This document shows positions 47,224 to 61,700 of a stretch of 64,000 bases of DNA, one piece after another. Source of the DNA: Paramarasmius palmivorus (taxonomy: Eukaryota; Basidiomycota; Agaricomycetes; Agaricales; Marasmiaceae); assembly GCA_037176845.1 (NCBI GenBank), contig JAYKXP010000003.1, positions 1,240,001-1,304,000 of the forward strand. Reading direction: 5' to 3'. A model generated the notes under the pieces. The model did not search any database, was not told the DNA's origin, and worked only from the letters and a program-made list of their open reading frames with translations. The first letter of the stretch is position 1. Every line of letters begins with the position of its first letter. A program made the translations under genes and the position numbers.

Positions 47224-48432
47224 ATGTCTACCATGAACCATTCCCACCGCAGTATGGCCGATTACAACACGACCTTCATTGGCAGTCTTAAAAGCCTTTT
47301 CACATTCTCCTTTCCGCACTTATTCAAGGAGTCGTCCGAACACTATAAGGATGTGAAGAATTCGTCAGGAAAGCGGGGTCGCCTGGACCAGACAAATGGT
47401 GTTAATGCTGCACCACCTAAACGCATACGAATTACAGTTACTCAGCCTTCACCAGCGTTGGTTGCACCACAGATCATAACGGAGAATTCATCCTCGTCAG
47501 AGCGACGCAGTTCATCTTCCAGTAGAGACTCGTCCTCACCTTCCATTCCATCCACTCGGTCGCCATCGTCGTCAGATAGCGACACTACCCGTCGGGTTGT
47601 CATCATACCACGCCGCCTGTCAGCGGGGGAGAACTATTTCACCGAGCGTCGCGGAGGCTCGTTACCACCACATCCTACGCAGTCATCACTTATCACCCAA
47701 CAACGAGACGGTTCATTTCCCCCTTCGCTCAACCTCCTACAATCCCAGCCGGCATTCGTTCGAAAACCCACACACAAGCCCTTACACAAACCCACATCCA
47801 AGTCATCGACACCAATCCCCTCCGTCGAACCTACACAACATCATCGGAAATGCTTGATATCAGGCTGCGAATGCGACGGGGCGGGTTTATTACATGGCAC
47901 GGACCTCCAGAAGATGCCGCTCATTCCCAGCTTTGCGAGAGCAAAGGCATTGCAACACCAGGGGCAGTTTACGTTCACCGACACATTCAGTCGTCGTAAA
48001 CGTAACCTCACTTTAATGGCCGACGATGGCAGCGACGTGGTCGTAGAGGAGCCGAAGCAGGAAGAAGAAAGCTCAAGTGAGGAGACGAAGAGAATAGAAG
48101 ATTCTGTACCCTTGGTCGTTGTACAGGAGAAGAGGCGGCCGAAGAAGAAGCGAAAAGTGAGGGGTGATATCAAGGCTTTTGAGGAGTCTACACCACCTTC
48201 CAGCTCTGATGAAGAGGAGAAACGGTCGACGAAGAGGCAAAAATTAGAGCCGTCTCCGCGGAGAAGCCCAACTCCAAGAAAACCATCAACATTCTCAGCC
48301 GCGTATATATACGATGAGAAAGAAGATGAGGACCTAGAGCATGACACGCGAAAGGGACAAAAGTCTCGTCGCAAGACACCTGAATCCTCGATACAGAGGC
48401 AACTACGATTGTTACGTGTCGAGCTTCCCTGA
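47224..48432 (+). CDS. Disordered nuclear-like protein of unknown function
   Basis: A single 402-residue exon. It is largely low complexity: a serine-rich stretch (SSSSERRSSSSSRDSSSPS), a threonine/proline/lysine stretch (THKPLHKPTSKSST), a small cysteine/histidine island (HHRKCLISGCECDGAGLLHGT) and a C-terminal half with alternating acidic runs and basic runs that could be nuclear localisation signals (EKRRPKKKRKVRG, KRSTKRQKLEPSPRR). I do not recognise it. The Cys/His island is the only part that looks like a folded or metal-binding site. The start at 47224 is the first ATG of the frame; a second at 47233 is possible. Confidence 0.6.
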   Translation: MSTMNHSHRSMADYNTTFIGSLKSLFTFSFPHLFKESSEHYKDVKNSSGKRGRLDQTNGVNAAPPKRIRITVTQPSPALVAPQIITENSSSSERRSSSSSRDSSSPSIPSTRSPSSSDSDTTRRVVIIPRRLSAGENYFTERRGGSLPPHPTQSSLITQQRDGSFPPSLNLLQSQPAFVRKPTHKPLHKPTSKSSTPIPSVEPTQHHRKCLISGCECDGAGLLHGTDLQKMPLIPSFARAKALQHQGQFTFTDTFSRRKRNLTLMADDGSDVVVEEPKQEEESSSEETKRIEDSVPLVVVQEKRRPKKKRKVRGDIKAFEESTPPSSSDEEEKRSTKRQKLEPSPRRSPTPRKPSTFSAAYIYDEKEDEDLEHDTRKGQKSRRKTPESSIQRQLRLLRVELP

Positions 48433-48585
48433 TATTTATACACGCATTCCTTCGTCTTTCACCATCTGCAATCATTTATGACTTACAATATGTGTAGCTA
48501 TTACATCGGACGAGTTGGTTGTTAATTATGCATTGTCAGGATACAATAGCATACTGCTGGCTGGATGTACACTTTAAATTAGTTA

Positions 48586-50221
48586 TCACGATCTGGGTAG
48601 GAGGTCCAATTGTGCTGGGTCGATACCAGCGAAATCTCGATTCTTCAGTCTCCGACTAGCCAACTCCCTCTTCGCGAGCCATAGATGAAATAGATGTAAG
48701 CAGTCCCGACCCTGAATACTATGTCAGCGGGAGTCTCAAGACTCATACCAGAAATCTGGACTTACGACTACATATATCCCCAGACCCACAGTGTTCCGTA
48801 TCCTGAGATACAGCTGTCAGTAATATATTCAACCGGACGCTCAAAAATGAGACAAACCAAACGGGGTCCATTTGATCAATCGTTTCATCTGTAAACCATT
48901 GCCAATACCAAGCTCGATGAACGCTGTTTGTGAACTCTGGAATCAGTTTCGGCGGTGGGCCAGCGCTGATGCCAGGGGGTCGTATTCCCAAAAGTGACCG
49001 CAAGGGTGTCAGGTGCATGGACCACAGGTATAGCAAATGCCCTATGCCGTTGGCAATAAAGGGAGTAAAGAGTCCACTGAAAAGTTTGCTATATCGAGAT
49101 TCGAGTGATACCCTCTAGACGGACTATCCGTGGATCCTCGTCGTCGTCATCGTCGTCTACATCGGGTTCTGGAGCTGGAGCACCAGCCTGTGCCTGCCGA
49201 CGTCGATTTCCGTCTCTGCCCAGGTTGAGGTTCAAATTTCCAGCTATTCGATGTCCTCGACGACGTCGACGGCGAGTAGGGCGTTCGACCTGTCTCGGTA
49301 GGTCCAAAACCCATCGTCGGAATTTGTTGAAGAGTAGAGAGTAAACAATACTCGTAGCTGCAACGATACCACCGAATTGGGCTATTCGAGGTGGCCACGA
49401 CGTTGATGTGCGTGGTCTATAGTCGGGGACAATACGGTCGATCCTGTTCGAATTTGCTAAGAGCTTCTCTTGAACGGCTGGAGGTGGGACTTTGGGCCAC
49501 ATGATGTACATGCCTGCGAGGGAAATAATGTTGCTGAAGGTTCGTGTCATAAATCGCGCAGCGACGAGAGGCACGAAGAATCGTGGAAGTCCTGGCCAGT
49601 TGGCGGGTTCATCAGTCAACAGCAAGTCAAAAAGTCTAAATCTATCAGTATCGTTTCGCGAACGTCCAAACGCAAAACTCACTCATCCCCGAACATCAAC
49701 CTTGTCGCCTGCTCTCCTAGTGCTGTTGCACCGAAATAGATGAATCCACCGCCCATGACCAATCCACACGACAGCATGAAACCAGAGCTTGCGAGATTGA
49801 TTACGCGTTCTCCAACTCGGAAAAAAAGATTCGTGACTGTGAAAAACATCCTGCGTTGAACTAGCTTGTATTTGAAGCCGCATTGGGGGCATTGTACAGG
49901 GGATCGTGGTCGCGTTTTCAATGAATGTCTTATCAAGTCCATGAGGCAAGACTGGTGAGCAATGAGTGTGCATTTACATGGATGAACCCAGTCTTCCGGC
50001 GAATGACCGGGGTCTAAGAGGAGAAGGAGAATGATGAGTTTGTGCTTTGGAATTCATAGGAAGTAGGATTGACCATCATGGTGTTCGACTTCTTGGCAAA
50101 TGAAGCATTCTTTTACCTGGAGACAGAAATCAATAGAGACAACACAGACCTAAAAAAGGTGTAAACCTACACGAAGGTCGTTTATGGTTGGTGCTGCCCG
50201 TCGCGGTACAGCAGAAGACAT
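48586..50221 (-). CDS. RING-CH (MARCH-type) membrane E3 ubiquitin ligase
   Basis: Exons read MSSAVPRRAAPTINDLR, VKECFICQEVEHHD, WVHPCKCTLIAHQSCLMDLI and SPVQCPQCGFKYKL. The Cys/His order C-x2-C, C-x-C, H-x2-C, C-x2-C is that of RING-variant (RINGv) domains, found in Doa10/MARCH ligases. After the RING come hydrophobic segments (VINLASSGFMLSCGLVMGGGFIYFG; FSNIISLAGMYIMW; GIVAATSIVYSLLF), so it is probably anchored in an internal membrane. Later parts include an acidic run (DVDDDDDDEDP) and a C-terminus at REL..LKNRDFAGIDPAQLDLLPRS. Substrates are unknown. It is convergent with the preceding gene. Confidence 0.82.
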
Positions 50222-50383
50222 GATGACGATGGACGCGTTGGACAAACCCGCTTACTTAGCCCTTTCAACTTAAATAAACCTGCAGCCAATCTCAGTGCCC
50301 GTCAACGTCGACCAAATTCTATTCGTTACACTTTGATATACATGATGTCGTATATGCTACTCCGCTATTTATTGTACAAGGAG

Positions 50384-52026
<1,643 letters not shown>

Positions 52027-52615
52027 GTAGGACGATTGCGGGACAATGTACCTCTATGTAGCCTGATATACCACATGATGACGCCCATCCCGAGATCGAA
52101 TGAACAGCTCAAGAACAGCCTGCTATATCGAGACCGAGTTACAGCACCGTAGAGCAGAGGCCTGTCTATCGGCGCCGCCGGAATCCATGAATTGCGCAGC
52201 GGCGGGAGACCATGAAGACAGTGGTCGCGTCGAACAAAGAGAGATGCGCTAAATGGACACCACACGAGCTACGAACCCGCACCGACAACCATCCCTAAAA
52301 TTCCTCTCGAAAAGGCGAGCTTCAAGCGGGCGAGTATAGAACCTGAGCTTGAGCGCTTGAGCTCGAGGGATCTGTGACGATGACAAACCTTAACAAGCTT
52401 GTCGCGCATCACGTGAGCGATAAGGCTGGATTCGCGTGGTTCCATCGACGAGTTTGAGCAGGCTCAAGGAGGTCAACTCCGCCGTGGCACTACAAATACG
52501 GTGTACGCGTGTTTACACTACTACCAGATAACATGATGTATGGTACAAAGGAGGTCAAGACATTGTAATCCATATCGAAACTAACATCTACATCGGCCCT
52601 CCACTTCACTTCGAC
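52027..52615. other. Duplicated flank between proteases A1 and A2
   Basis: The first half (52030-52270) is the upstream flank of A1 and resembles the A2 upstream flank at 54128-54365 (shared TATCGAGACCGAGTTACA, CCATGAATTGCG, GCGGCGGGAG, ATGGACACCAC). The last part (52490-52615) is the 3' flank of A2 and resembles that of A3 at 54640-54736. This region thus spans a duplication junction. Confidence 0.65.
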
Positions 52616-54127
<1,512 letters not shown>

Positions 54128-54736
54128 GTAGGATGTCTGGGATACGTTGTGGCTCTATGTAGCATAGTATTGCTCACATGATGATGCCTATCCCGAGATT
54201 GAATGAACAGCTTGCTATATCGAGACCGAGTTACAACACCTCCCTAGAGTAGAGGGCTGTCTATCAGCGCCCATATCCATGAATTGCGTAGCGGCGGGAG
54301 CCTGAGAGACACGAGGATGGTCGTGTTGAATAGAGATATGCCTTGAATGGACACCACAACGACCGTCTCTCCTCTCGAAAAAGCGAGCTTCAAGCGGTAC
54401 AAAGCTTGAGGAGTCCTAGACCTGTAGTCAATCCCGGTGACGATTACAGGAAGTTTCTAGGCAGCTTGCGCGTCGCGTAGGGGGATGAGTACTAGTCCTG
54501 CAGCGGCTGGTTGAAGTTCATGACAACTTGGTTTTCGCTGGTTGCACTTACCGTGAGAAACTCTTGTCCAAGACCGGGCCGAGCGCTCTCTCCTCGTTCA
54601 AGGAGCACAATCGCGATGGTCACTCCACAGCATTTGCCATTATAAATACGGCGTGTTTATACTACTACCAGATAACATGATGTATGGTACAAGGAAAGTC
54701 ATAACATTGCAATCCATATCGAAACTAACGTTCACT
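54128..54736. other. Duplicated flank between proteases A2 and A3
   Basis: Combines the A2 upstream flank with the A3 downstream flank; both halves have counterparts in the A1/A2 gap. The A3 downstream flank shares TACTACCAGATAACATGATG and CCATATCGAAACTAAC with that of A2. Confidence 0.65.
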
Positions 54737-56274
<1,538 letters not shown>

Positions 56275-56423
56275 GTTGATGGGAAAGGGAAAGGAGGGTG
56301 ACGAGTTGATTTCGGGGGGCAACTGCGCGGTGTAATACCCCAAACTTATGTCATCTCACGTGATAATTCCCATACCTTCTTTCTTCCACCCTGACCGTCT
56401 TCTTCAAACTCGCTTCAAGCTCA

Positions 56424-56432
56424 ATGCAATGA
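56424..56432 (+). promoter_or_regulatory. Two-codon upstream ORF overlapping the BRD8-like start
   Basis: ATGCAATGA encodes Met-Gln-stop. Its TGA overlaps the main ATG at 56429 as ATGA. Such minimal overlapping uORFs can cause reinitiation or leaky scanning. It is visible in sequence; the regulatory effect is inference. Confidence 0.4.
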
Positions 56433-58510
56433 CACGACGTGAGGCAGACGCGTCTGCTCTGTCCGCTCTCGACAAACTTCTTCTCTCCCAGGCTGTATAC
56501 GAAGTCGGTGCAAACGCCTGGAATTCAGTCGCAAAATTACTCTCAAAACACCCTTTATTGGGTCATCGCAAGTCTTTCTTCACAGCTCAGGTCATTTACT
56601 TTCTTTGACACCTTGGAATCTGATTCTGATCAGAAGACTTTTATAGTCATGTCAGGCATTCTACAAAACCCTTAGGGCTGAAGCAGCATTGGAAATGTGA
56701 GGGTGGCTGTTGTGACACGCGGTTCTCACTTATCAAAGCTCTAGTACAGAAGCAGACAATGCTATTCGAGGCAAGCTTTACCGGACCTATTGTTATCTTT
56801 TTCTTACACGTTGTATAGCTCCACAGAACCTAAGGCTCGCTCAAATACACTTTCACTCTCGTCTGCTTGAACTTAAAGCTCAGATAGGTGAAGAGGAGGA
56901 TAAATTCAAGTGCGTAATCAATGTGTCTGTCGGCCGGCCACACAGTTCACCGATGACCTTTGACAGAAAGGTAGTCGCCGAGATTGACCAAATCAGAAGC
57001 AGCCAGCAAAAGACATCGCATCCGAATAAGGAAGACGCCGCGAAAGACGTACAGGAGGATAAAAAGACTGAAACGGAGGTATGTGTCGTAAATCTCCCAT
57101 CTTTTTGTCAATAACCAGACGAACAGGTTACGTCTCTTCCTGAACATGAAGCAACTAGTCTTACACCTGCTCCTGCCCTCTCCGAAGATGACGCCAGTGG
57201 CGATACCGAGACGACCGAAGAGAAAGGCGAAGTAGAAGACGAGGAGCCGAAAAGTGCCGTACCTGTTGGCTCACCTCAAGATATTGACATGGATGCCCTC
57301 TTGGTACCTGAACCAGAGACACCGGCTGCGCAAGACGAACAACCCGCTACAGAAGCACAAGTCCCCGCACCCCACCAAGTTGAAAGTGACCAGCAGCCCG
57401 AGGATGTCCATGTCGAAGCAGAGCCACAAGATATACCCAACGATTCTGATGCTCCTAGTCAAGCAGACGCCGGTCCGTCCACAAACATAGACGTCGATAA
57501 AGCACCCACACCGCCAGCCGATTCGCCCAAGCCACCGCCACCTTCCCCGAAGCAAGAGCCACCAGATACCACCGAACCCACAATCGACCCTAACGCAACA
57601 GAAGACGAAATCTCCTCGGGCGACGAACCACTTCACGTACAAAGGAGTCGTCGTAAGTCGCCTTTCAAATTCCCGATTGCAGTTAGCCTCAACTTGTTCG
57701 TCAGGAGGACGTCGCGGCCGGCCAAGCATTTCCGGGAATCGTCCGACGCGGAACAGGCGCCAAACTCGAACAGCAGACCCTGCCCCCTCGGAAACTGGAA
57801 CACCAGAACGAGAAGTAAGGGATGAAGCAGAATCACCCGCTGCTGATACTCAGCAATCCAAACGTCAAGGTGAATACCTTTTTTCCTACATGTAAGCTCG
57901 ACCTGAACAGATTTACCAGGCAAACGCCGCGCATCGTTTGTCGAGGATGACACACGAGACAAGAAACGTTCGAGAGACGAGTCAGAACCAGTCGAGGAGG
58001 AGGAATCCGGTATGTAGCCGCTTCAATTAAAATATCAGCGATTAACAAGTACTCAAGGTCCTGCATCCACTTCACGAGCCCGTAAACGAGGTGATGGCCA
58101 AAGTGCCGCCAAAAAATTCCAGAAACGTCATTGGAATGCTTCATTCACAAATCTCCCAACACCGCAACGGCACCATTTTCCACAACCCTATCAAAGATTC
58201 CGAAGCCCCTGATTATCATGATATTGTGAAACGGCCCATGGATTTGAAGACAATCAAGACAAGGATCAAGGACGGTGCTATCAGTAATTCACTCGAGTTC
58301 CAGAGGGATGTGTATCAGATGTTCGCCAATGCGATGATGTACAATAGGCCAGGGTCAGATGTATATGTTATGACGGAGGATGTGAGCTATTTCATTGACC
58401 CTATATGCATGATACTAATGTCTTTGGGTCTGCAGATGATGTTGGATTGCGAAAGCTATATACAAACCTATAGACAGACGGAAGGCTTTGTGAGAGGTTC
58501 GCAACGCTGA
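56429..58510 (+). CDS. Bromodomain protein, BRD8-like (NuA4/SWR1-type)
   Basis: The first exon reads MTRREADASALSALDKLLLSQAVYEVGANAWNSVAKLLSKHP, an N-terminal block like the one in BRD8-type proteins. A long acidic, proline-rich middle follows (PPADSPKPPPPSPKQEPPD), then a basic RRGRRGRPS stretch resembling an AT-hook. The C-terminal bromodomain reads IFHNPIKDSEAPDYHDIVKRPMDLKTIKTRI..FQRDVYQMFANAMMYNRPGSDVYVMTED, with the acetyl-lysine-binding region (Asn in MYNRPGS). It likely reads acetylated histone in a NuA4/SWR1-like complex. It sits directly convergent to TRA1, another NuA4 subunit gene. Confidence 0.85.
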
Positions 58511-58737
58511 ATGGCCCAGTCCTGATTCATTCTCGCCTCATATCTTCAAGTACTCTTTTAAATATTGTGTATGTTGTAACAGCAGTTATCTGTTGAAGGA
58601 GCTTTCCTTCCAAATGTGGCAGAGCAAACCTTGAAAGCATTGATACAAGATGATGAATTTACATTACTTTCCAAAAAACACGCATATTGATACATAGAAT
58701 ACAGATGATGATAGCAACGACGAGCATGAAGGTAAAT

Positions 58738-61700
58738 CTAGAACCACGAGTAGTACATATCTCCCATTTTAGTCAGCTGGATCGGGTTTGTAGCGCTAGA
58801 GATGAGACTTATGAGGGTGCTCATCACTGGGGTGGTCGTTGGAGCATTTTGCAAGGCCTGCAAGTAGTCACGTGAGAAATATACCTTGGACGGAGGCTTC
58901 CAAGCTTCTCACCTGTTCCCTTTCCACTTTGCATGCCACAGTTTCCGCACGAGATACAACCCCATCTATCATGTTCGCTACGTTTTGACGGAAGACTAGA
59001 TCAACAACCATTGGGAGTGAACGGGTAGAGAGCCACGCCATGACTTCATCGCGAGCGAAGAGGCATAGTTGTTGTTCCAGTGGATACTTTAAAAGAAAGT
59101 GAGTAGTTATTGCCTTGGACAAAATGTAGTTTCGTACCTCTGGCTCGGTCAATGAGCGTCCGATAGCCATGAGAGCTGGAACCAACAGTCCTTCCATACC
59201 GATGTGACCAACAAAGTGCTGCAGTGCCGGTGTATACCTGAACGGAACAACATCATTCGTGGCAAAGACAGGTGCAGCAGTCGAGAGACCTAAGCGAATA
59301 ATTAGTACTGCAAGACAACCAACTACGAACTACTAACCAGGGTACACATCAGTCATTGTGATGAGGCCAGTCGAACGAGAGACAGAGTATCGGGACGGAT
59401 GCCGGCTCGCTACACACAGCAGATATGTCATGAAACTAACTGACGCCAGTTGTAATGTGAACTGTTTCCTCATGCGCCACAGATTACTTGGACCATCCAT
59501 GGTTCGCATCATGTACTGTAGTGGATTGAGAATCAGAATCAAATAACGTCTAGATTCACGACTTACTTTCGTAAGGACGTCTTCAGGGACCATCTTGGCT
59601 GCGACTTCGTCGTTGATACCCTTTTTAAGCGTGAGGTATTCAACTTTGCTGAGCTGTGATACAGTTTTAGCAACGTTGTAAGAGCATTCTACAGAAGAAT
59701 ATTACCGTGCGAGTGTTTTGTCTGAACTCGCGCAACACCTTCCGCACCTTCTCACCACATAAGAGGATGGGATCCTCCCTTGTGATACTCAGACTTTGAC
59801 AATGAAGATCATAAACGTCGGATAAACTGATGTACGAGGGATCAGACTGATAGAGGCGTATGTTTGGACTACAAGAGACGGCGGCAGGGATGTGGAAAAA
59901 GAGGTTTCGTTTTCGGCTTTCCTTTTTCCTCGCTAAAACCCTGTGATGAAGACGTTAGCCTTTGCGCATAGCATAACAACATGACTAACTCACCCATTGA
60001 AAGTTCGGAATATCTGGTGAACTCTGTCTTCGCGGCGGAATGAACGATGATATGGGTTCTGCACGGTGAACGAGATCCTGGAATTGTCGTTGCCTATGAT
60101 GGTGATTCGTCTCCAACAGAAACCCGAATGCCGGACGATGTCGAATTTGGAAGCGAGTCGCTGAATCCGAACAAAGTTTTGGTTGGTGTCCTTGTCCTGA
60201 TGCTAGGGTTAGAACTATTCCAGTTATACATGGACGGAAGACTTACCTCTGTGTACTGGCCAGGAACTTCAATTTCGTCGACCTTGCTATACTGGAATTC
60301 CGTTAAATAGTGTGAAAGACTGTCCAGGTTTTGCAAACGTGGTCGCGAATCCAACAAGGCTTCAAATTTGTCTCGCCATCGCTGTAGCCGCTGGATATAT
60401 TCATAGTGGGATAGTTTGCTGGAAACAAAATCGTCTTCCCATTCTCGCTGTTACGTGACTCGTAAGATAAAGATGACATATGTGAAAAGGATATTCACCC
60501 TTATTTGACCAGGTGCCATTCCTTGAGCCAGCCGTGCAAGAGCATTTGTTGTTTGAGAGGTCACTTGCCCGTCGTCGTCGACTTGGTTCATCTTCAGAGT
60601 GTAGTTCTATGAACGATGTCACTTTAAATGCAGTTAGATCAGAAATATATGTCTGACTCACCTGCATGGCATCCCCAAGGAGAAGGTGTATATGATGGTA
60701 TATATTCTCCTCGAAGGTAGGCTTAAACCGTGTGATGAGCTGGTCTACTATTGTCTCCAAACTGAGTGTCAGTAGCGGGAAAGCAGTCTTGAGAAGTTGC
60801 ACGATTTCCTCAACGCAATCCCACGTTGGCCGTGGAAAGCCTACAGGGTCATTATTTACATTAGGAGCCGCACCATGCCTCTGAGACTCAACGCCTTCCA
60901 TAGGCTGAGGACCTGTTGTCGTGTCTTGTCCCGCGGGGGTGTCGCCACTGGGATCTCCTGGGCGTTGAGCGGGGGCATTCACAGCTTGACCGCCGCTCCC
61001 AGACTTAGCCATTGCCATCCTCTTAAGGTGTGTAAGCTCTTCACGAGTAGTCCTTAAATTGAAGAATAGCGCCTGAAAGCCACGAGTCAATATCGAGGAC
61101 CAAATAGGCCAAAGTTCTACAAACACACCTGCGGGTAATGACGAGCCAAATTGAACAATAGATAACGAGCCTGCTTGACTTCTCTATGGGAGAGAGACAC
61201 ACACAGCTGGGGAATGAGGGTGATCCAGAACCAAAATGCTGCATCTCCTTTATAGGTGTCGAAAGCGCGTGATATCGTGAATGAACCGTCATCAACACTT
61301 AGCAACCATAGAACTCGAGTGAGAAGAGGTCGACTCTTGCCGTTTTTATACAACCCTGCGGCTTGGAGATAACAGCTGACGGCGTTGGCTGCATGTGACA
61401 ATTCATTAGGCTGATCCTTGAACATCTGGTCATTGTAGCGACCCCATTCTGCCCACGATTTTGCCTGGCTCATGTCCATTTGTACAGCCTGGCCAAATGC
61501 AGTGTTTGCATCTTCATTGCGTCCAAAACGAGCATGGAACATGCCCTTCAGAGTGTAGAATTCCGCTTTCTGAGACTGCGAGAAATAAACAAGGTTCGTG
61601 TTGTTGATGACCTCTAGGCCCGCCTGTAATTCATTGGGTTTTTGGTAGTAACACCGGGCCTGTTCTCGGAGCTTCAAGAAGGCCTCTGAGATCTCGATAT

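Noticed and set aside
47841..48443. Minus-strand 200-residue frame
   Set aside because: Opposite strand of the disordered protein gene; serine-rich composition mirrors its acidic codons.
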